Shown here: piece by piece, positions 6,193 to 10,146 of the stretch | How positions within the stretch are numbered: the first letter of the stretch is position 1 | Layout: each line of letters starts with the position of its first letter | Translations under genes and position numbers: made by a program | NCBI GenBank assembly: GCA_016190025.1 | Contig: JACPRG010000018.1 | Location: 1 to 10,146 of the forward strand | DNA length: 10,146 nt | From: Candidatus Tectimicrobiota bacterium | GTDB taxonomy: Bacteria; UBA8248; JACPRG01 | Direction: 5' to 3' | The notes under the pieces: generated by a model | Databases searched by the model: none | Told to the model about the DNA's origin: nothing | What the model saw: only the letters and a program-made list of their open reading frames with translations

Positions 6193-6266
6193 CGCCCCGC
6201 CCGCCCCCGGAGTGTCCTGAGGCTGTATCCCGCGCAGGCAGAAACCCGGTTCTGGAGAAAAGAGGG

Positions 6267-7142
6267 ATGGGATCGGTGCCTGTGCATCGTTTGGTTTTCC
6301 GTGCCTTTCTTGGACTCATGGCCGCAGGCTGCGCTTCTGCGCCGGAAGGGACAGGAAGCCGGGAGGAGCGCTCGAAACCGCGCCAGGAGGTCAAGGCCGG
6401 GCAGCGCGTCGAGATTCCGGTGGGGGAGAATCGCGTCCTGACGGGCACGTTGTACCTCCCTCAGAAACCGGATCCGTCCCCTGCCGTGGTGGTTCTCCAT
6501 ACCAGCTATGGCAGCGTGGAGCGATTCGATTTCGCCTACGCCCGGAATCTGGCCCGGGAGGGCTACGTGGCCCTGGCCGTGAACTATCTTCATCCGTCCC
6601 TGGGGGGCCGGCTTTGGAGTCCGAGGATCACACAAGACTTGGTCCGGGTGGTGGATTTCCTGCGGTCGCGGCCGGAAGTCCAGGGAAAGCCCGTGGGCGT
6701 CGTCGGCTTCTCGTTGGGGTTGGGGTCACATGGGATTCGTCTGGCGGCGGCGCATCCAGCGGTGAAGGCGGTCGCTGTCTATTACGGCGCCTATAATCGT
6801 CGAAAGCTGCCGGCCCTCCGCAACTTCCGCGGCACCTTGCCTCCTTTTCCCGTGGATGTGGCCCCGCAGGTGAATGCGGCCGTTCTGCTCCTTCATGGCG
6901 ATGCGGATGACGAAACGCCGCTCTCTCAGGCGGAGGATATGAGGGAGGCGCTCCGGACGAGCGGCAAGGTCGTTGAGCTCGTCGTCTATCCGGGGGCCTA
7001 TCACCGCTTCGACCGGGGGCCGAGCGACAGGATGTCGGGGGAAAAGACGCGGGAGGGGTACACCTACCGCCATGATCCCAAAGCGGAACGGGACGCCTGG
7101 GCCCGCACGCTCGCCTGGTTTAAGACGCACCTGAACCCGTGA
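6267..7142 (+). CDS. Dienelactone hydrolase-fold lipoprotein
   Basis: This 291-residue alpha/beta hydrolase begins with a lipoprotein-type signal: M1-R8, a hydrophobic stretch (9-20) and a lipobox-like MAAGC with C22 as the lipidated residue. Ala rather than Leu at -3 makes it a non-ideal lipobox. The mature domain follows a short charged linker. The nucleophile is S149 in GFSLG, the acid D215 in HGDADDETP, and the base H246 in YHRF. Classical dienelactone hydrolase has Cys at the nucleophile, so this is a Ser esterase-like relative. It would act in the periplasm on an ester or lactone. GGAG (6254-6257) lies 9 bp before the ATG; a GTG at 6189 overlapping the cysC stop is in frame but would bury the signal. 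Codon use is less GC3-rich than that of its neighbours. The exporter adaptor starts 7 bp after the stop, so the two may form one unit. Confidence 0.87.
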   Translation: MGSVPVHRLVFRAFLGLMAAGCASAPEGTGSREERSKPRQEVKAGQRVEIPVGENRVLTGTLYLPQKPDPSPAVVVLHTSYGSVERFDFAYARNLAREGYVALAVNYLHPSLGGRLWSPRITQDLVRVVDFLRSRPEVQGKPVGVVGFSLGLGSHGIRLAAAHPAVKAVAVYYGAYNRRKLPALRNFRGTLPPFPVDVAPQVNAAVLLLHGDADDETPLSQAEDMREALRTSGKVVELVVYPGAYHRFDRGPSDRMSGEKTREGYTYRHDPKAERDAWARTLAWFKTHLNP

Positions 7143-7149
7143 GCCGCCG

Positions 7150-8367
7150 ATGAGCGACACCGACCGGGGCGTCAACGCGGGTGTGCCCAATGACAGGGAG
7201 ACGTGGTGGCAGCGGCATGGGCGGCGCGTCCGGCTCTCGGTCCGGCTCGCGTTGATCCTGTCCGCTGCCGCGGGCGCGGCGTGGTGGTTCCTGCTTTCTC
7301 CGGTCGCGGTCAGGACGCACAGGGTCGCGGCCGGGACGGTCACCGCCGAGGTCATGGGCACGGGCACGCTCGAGGCGCGCACCTCGCCGATCGTCGGACC
7401 GAAGATCGGCGGGCTGATCACCCGCATTACCGTCGACGAGGGGGATCGGGTGAAGGTCGGCGACCTCTTGATCCAGTTGGAGGACGGCGACATCAAGCAG
7501 CAGGTCGGGATGGCGGCGTCCGAGGTTGCCGCGGCGGCGGCCGCCCTGGACCGGCTGAAGGCCGACCAGCGCCGGGCCGAGGCTGTGGCGGCCCAGGCCA
7601 GGCTGAACCACGGGCGGGTGGCCCAGTTGGCTTCGAGGAACGTGGTGTCGGTGGAGGATGTGGACAAGGCGCTTGAGACGTTGTCGGTCGCCGAGGCCGG
7701 GTTGTCCGTCGCGGGCGCGGCAATCGTCGAGGGACAGATGCGCCTCACCGTCGCGCAGCGGGCGCTCGAATACCAGCGGGCCCGCCTGCGCGACACCGCC
7801 ATCAGGGCGCCCCTGGACGGCCTCGTGGTGCGGCGCGACCGCGAGCCGGGCGACGTGGTCTCGCCCGGGGCGTCGGTGCTCCTGGTGGTTTCCACCGCCG
7901 AGATGTGGGTCACGGCGTGGGTGGACGAAACGGAGTTGGCGCGCCTGCAGGACGGCCAACCCGCGCGGGTGGTCTTCCGCTCCGAGCCGGGGGCCGAGTA
8001 CGCGGGGACCGTCGCCCGCGTCGGGCGGGAGGCCGACCGCGAGACGCGCGAGATCGTCGTGGACGTGCGCGTGGAGAAGCTGCCCAGGAACTGGGTTGTG
8101 GGCCAGCGGGCGGAGGTCTACATCCGTACCGGCCGGAAGGAGAACGTCACGGTGCTCCCCCCCGGGCTCCTGTTAGCGCGGGACGGGAAGACCGGCGTCA
8201 TGGTGGACGAGCGCGGCAGGGCCGTTTGGCGGCCCGTGGCCGTCGGCCTGCGCGGGCGGGAGACCGTCGAGGTGGTGAGCGGGCTCGCGCCGGGCGATGT
8301 CGTCGTGAGTCCGGCGGATGCGCGCGCTGGCCCGCTGCGCGAAGGGCGGAGGATCACGCGCAAATGA
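7150..8367 (+). CDS. HlyD/DevB-type membrane fusion (periplasmic adaptor) protein
   Basis: This 405-residue adaptor is anchored by one N-terminal helix (about 27-49) after a basic cytoplasmic segment. The first lipoyl half (about 78-110, GPKIGGLITRI...VKVGDLLIQLE) leads into an Ala-rich alpha-helical hairpin (about 112-210). The second lipoyl half follows (IRAPLDGLVVRRDREPGDVV, about 218-237 within 211-240), then a beta-barrel region (245-330) and a membrane-proximal C-terminal domain with GLRGRETVEVVSGLAPGD (367-384). It would connect the inner-membrane ABC permease to a TolC-type outer-membrane channel. The stop overlaps the next start in ATGA, so translation is coupled. The ATG at 7150 has only a weak GTGAG site overlapping the previous stop. 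Gene order matches devB-devC-devA. The cargo is unknown; glycolipids, peptides and toxic compounds are all known for the family. Confidence 0.92.
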   Translation: MSDTDRGVNAGVPNDRETWWQRHGRRVRLSVRLALILSAAAGAAWWFLLSPVAVRTHRVAAGTVTAEVMGTGTLEARTSPIVGPKIGGLITRITVDEGDRVKVGDLLIQLEDGDIKQQVGMAASEVAAAAAALDRLKADQRRAEAVAAQARLNHGRVAQLASRNVVSVEDVDKALETLSVAEAGLSVAGAAIVEGQMRLTVAQRALEYQRARLRDTAIRAPLDGLVVRRDREPGDVVSPGASVLLVVSTAEMWVTAWVDETELARLQDGQPARVVFRSEPGAEYAGTVARVGREADRETREIVVDVRVEKLPRNWVVGQRAEVYIRTGRKENVTVLPPGLLLARDGKTGVMVDERGRAVWRPVAVGLRGRETVEVVSGLAPGDVVVSPADARAGPLREGRRITRK

Positions 8368-9575
8368 ACCTCGCTCTCCGCGACATCCGGCACAGCCTCG
8401 GCCGCTTCGTCCTCACGACGATCGGCCTGGGCCTGCTCCTGATGATCGTCATGGGCATGGGCGGGATGTACCGCGGGCTGGTCGATGACGCGCTGGTCGT
8501 CACACGCGGCGTGGGCGCGGACCTGTGGGCGGTGCAGCGATCCACGCGCGGGCCCTTCGCGGAGGTCTCGCGCCTGCCGCGCAGCGTCGTCGATCGCGTG
8601 GCCGCGGTCCCCGGAGTGACGGACGCCCGCGAGTTTGTGTTCCACACCATCCAGCGCGAGCACAAAGGCCGGCCCCTGCGGATGGGCGTGCTGGGCCTCG
8701 GCTGGCCGACCGACAAGGGCGAGGGCCTGCCCCTCGTCGCCGGCCGCCCGCTGGCGCGGAACCACTACGAGATGATCGCCGACGCCACGTTGGGACTGGC
8801 GCTCGGCGAGAGGGTGCGCCTCGGCAAGGAGACATACACGGTGGTGGGGCTGACGCGCGGGATGGTCTCTCAGGGGGGCGACGGCCTCGCGTGCTTCACC
8901 AGCCGCGACGCCCAGGCGATCCAGTTCGACGAGCCCGGCGAATCGGTCCGCCTGGAGCGGGAGGCCCGGCGCGCCCGCGCGGGAGCCATCGACTTCGGCC
9001 GCACGCAGCCGTCGGTCCTGGAGCGGGCCGCCGGCCCGTCCCGCGCCATCCCCGCCCTCCCGGGTCCGGCGATCAGCGCCGTGATCGCGCGGCTCACGCC
9101 CGGCGCGGACGCGGACGCCGTGCTCAGGATCTTCGAGGGGTGGAGCGACGTGACGGTCTACACCGCGGCGCAGCAGGAGGAACTGCTCCTCAAGGGGAGC
9201 GTGGACCGGGCCCGGCGGCAACTGCTCCTGTTCCGCGTGCTGCTCACGCTCATCTCCGCGATCATCATGGCCCTCATCATCTACACGCTCACCCTTGACA
9301 AGCTCCACCCCATCGCGCTCCTGAAGCTCATGGGGGCCCCCAACCGCGTCATCGTCGGCCTTATCCTGCAACAGGCCCTCATCATGGGCGCGCTGGCCTA
9401 CGGCGCGGGATGGCTGATGGGGCTTCGACTTTTCACGATTTTCCCCCGGCGGGTGATCCTCACGGACGGCGATCTCTTCGCCCTGGGCGTCGTCGTTCTC
9501 GCGATCTCGGTGCTGTCGAGCCTCTTGGGGATCTGGAAGGCGATGCGGGTCGCCCCCAACGAGGCCGTCGGCTGA
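8364..9575 (+). CDS. DevC-type ABC transporter permease (FtsX/MacB-like)
   Basis: This 403-residue permease has the FtsX/MacB arrangement. One N-terminal helix (about 15-35) is followed by a large periplasmic domain (about 40-285, including [17 protein letters not shown] at 51-67) and three C-terminal helices (about 289-310, 333-356 and 370-391). The segments [22 protein letters not shown] (306-327) and [15 protein letters not shown] (333-347) are characteristic of the DevC group of exporters. The start is the ATG of the ATGA overlap with the adaptor gene; the frame is open back to 7905, but that stretch is a shadow of the adaptor. The short region between the periplasmic domain and the helices carries [11 protein letters not shown] (268-278). 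It should form a dimer energised by the ATPase encoded next. No frameshift or missing helix is seen. Confidence 0.93.
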   Translation: MNLALRDIRHSLGRFVLTTIGLGLLLMIVMGMGGMYRGLVDDALVVTRGVGADLWAVQRSTRGPFAEVSRLPRSVVDRVAAVPGVTDAREFVFHTIQREHKGRPLRMGVLGLGWPTDKGEGLPLVAGRPLARNHYEMIADATLGLALGERVRLGKETYTVVGLTRGMVSQGGDGLACFTSRDAQAIQFDEPGESVRLEREARRARAGAIDFGRTQPSVLERAAGPSRAIPALPGPAISAVIARLTPGADADAVLRIFEGWSDVTVYTAAQQEELLLKGSVDRARRQLLLFRVLLTLISAIIMALIIYTLTLDKLHPIALLKLMGAPNRVIVGLILQQALIMGALAYGAGWLMGLRLFTIFPRRVILTDGDLFALGVVVLAISVLSSLLGIWKAMRVAPNEAVG

Positions 9576-9586
9576 CGCGGCGGCAT

Positions 9587-9592
9587 GGAGGA
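9587..9592 (+). promoter_or_regulatory. Shine-Dalgarno for the ATPase gene
   Basis: GGAGGA lies 10 bp before the ATG at 9603 and favours that start over the in-frame ATGs at 9585 and 9621. It also suggests re-initiation after the permease stop 11 bp upstream. Confidence 0.55.
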
Positions 9593-9602
9593 TGGGCTTG
9601 GT

Positions 9603-10146
9603 ATGGGCGACGCGCTCGCGATGGAGACTGAGGGGCTGACCAAGGTGTACGGCGGCGGCCGCACCGAGGTGGTCGCCCTGCGCGACGCGAGCATGCGCGT
9701 GCGCCGGGGCGAGGTCGTCGCGCTGATCGGCCCCAGCGGCGCCGGCAAATCCACCTTCCTCCTCTCTGTCGGGCTGATCAACCCGCCGACGCGCGGCCGG
9801 GTCGTCATCGGGGACACGCCCGCACTGGACGGCCCCCGCGCTCTGGTCGATCTCCGCCGCTTACGGCGCGAGCACATCGGCTTCGTCTTCCAGAAGTCCA
9901 ACCTGATCCCGTTCCTGAACGCGGTCGAGAACGTGCAGGTGGCGGGCGAGCTGATCGGCCGGCCCTCCTCCGTCGCGCGCCGCCGCGCGATGGAGGTGCT
10001 CGACGCGCTCGGCGTGGGGGCGCGGATGCTCAACATGCCCACCCAGCTTTCAGGCGGCGAGCAGCAGCGCGTCACCATCGCCCGGGCACTGGCGAACCGG
10101 CCCAGTCTCATCCTGGCCGACGAGCCGACCGCGGCGCTCGACAGCA
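9603..10146 (+). CDS. DevA-type ABC transporter ATP-binding protein, partial
   Basis: This gene runs off the right edge; 181 codons are visible with no stop. The nucleotide-binding domain has Walker [10 protein letters not shown] (43-51), Q-loop FVFQKS (94-99), ABC signature LSGGEQQR (149-156) and Walker B with catalytic Glu LILADEPT (169-176), followed by AALDS at the D-loop. The H-loop lies beyond the window. The NAVENVQV segment after the Q-loop is typical of MacB/LolD/DevA-type ATPases that power FtsX permeases. It begins 27 bp after the permease stop and completes an adaptor-permease-ATPase cassette. Starts at 9585 and 9621 are also in frame; 9603 has the best-placed GGAGGA. The intact catalytic motifs argue for a working ATPase. 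Confidence 0.95.
   Translation, partial: MGDALAMETEGLTKVYGGGRTEVVALRDASMRVRRGEVVALIGPSGAGKSTFLLSVGLINPPTRGRVVIGDTPALDGPRALVDLRRLRREHIGFVFQKSNLIPFLNAVENVQVAGELIGRPSSVARRRAMEVLDALGVGARMLNMPTQLSGGEQQRVTIARALANRPSLILADEPTAALDS

Noticed and set aside
6726..7959. Minus-strand open frames opposite the hydrolase and adaptor genes
   Set aside because: Their compositions are Arg/Ser/Pro/Ala-rich with no recognisable domain, and they lie opposite genes with intact catalytic or structural motifs.
7905..8363. Long N-terminal extension of the DevC permease
   Set aside because: It is an out-of-frame shadow of the adaptor gene; the ATGA overlap at 8364 and the family N-terminus [14 protein letters not shown] give the true start.
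1..10146. CRISPR array, tRNA, rRNA, insertion sequence, integrase or toxin-antitoxin genes
   Set aside because: I looked for regularly spaced repeats, tRNA-like cloverleaf ends, transposase motifs and terminal repeats on both strands and saw none; the only sizeable repeat is the coding similarity of the two MFS genes.

Overview
The window is very GC-rich and tightly packed. Every gene I can support lies on the + strand. A truncated outer-membrane beta-barrel at the left edge points to a diderm bacterium. The GC level, the GTG/TTG start candidates, the stand-alone ACMSD-like amidohydrolase and the DevBCA-type exporter would fit an environmental lineage such as Rokubacteria, NC10, Acidobacteria or a deltaproteobacterial group. 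That placement is inference only; no marker gene in the window settles it.

Left part (1-1347): the C-terminal end of a beta-barrel protein, then a metal-dependent amidohydrolase of the ACMSD/amidohydrolase-2 family with a complete metal site, probably closed by a hairpin terminator. Middle part (1348-6192): a structured leader of about 160 nt precedes two tandem, clearly paralogous 12-helix MFS transporters that are 4 bp apart. They are followed by sat (ATP sulfurylase) and cysC (APS kinase), which together convert sulfate to APS and then PAPS. A second promoter-plus-hairpin arrangement sits just before sat, so the sulfate-activation pair may be regulated separately from the transporters. No PAPS reductase, sulfotransferase or AprAB is present in the window, so the fate of PAPS cannot be read here.

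Right part (6267-10146): a lipoprotein of the dienelactone-hydrolase fold whose codon use is visibly less GC3-biased than its neighbours. It is followed by a membrane-fusion adaptor, a DevC-type FtsX permease (ATGA overlap) and a DevA-type ATPase cut off by the window end. The order adaptor-permease-ATPase is that of DevBCA exporters, which work with a TolC-type outer-membrane channel; none is seen here.

The window looks mostly like ordinary metabolic and export genes. The parts most worth a second look are the two candidate RNA leaders (1444-1613 and 4233-4308), the duplicated MFS pair beside sulfate activation, and the hydrolase lipoprotein at the head of the exporter cassette. I did not find convincing evidence of a wholly new system.
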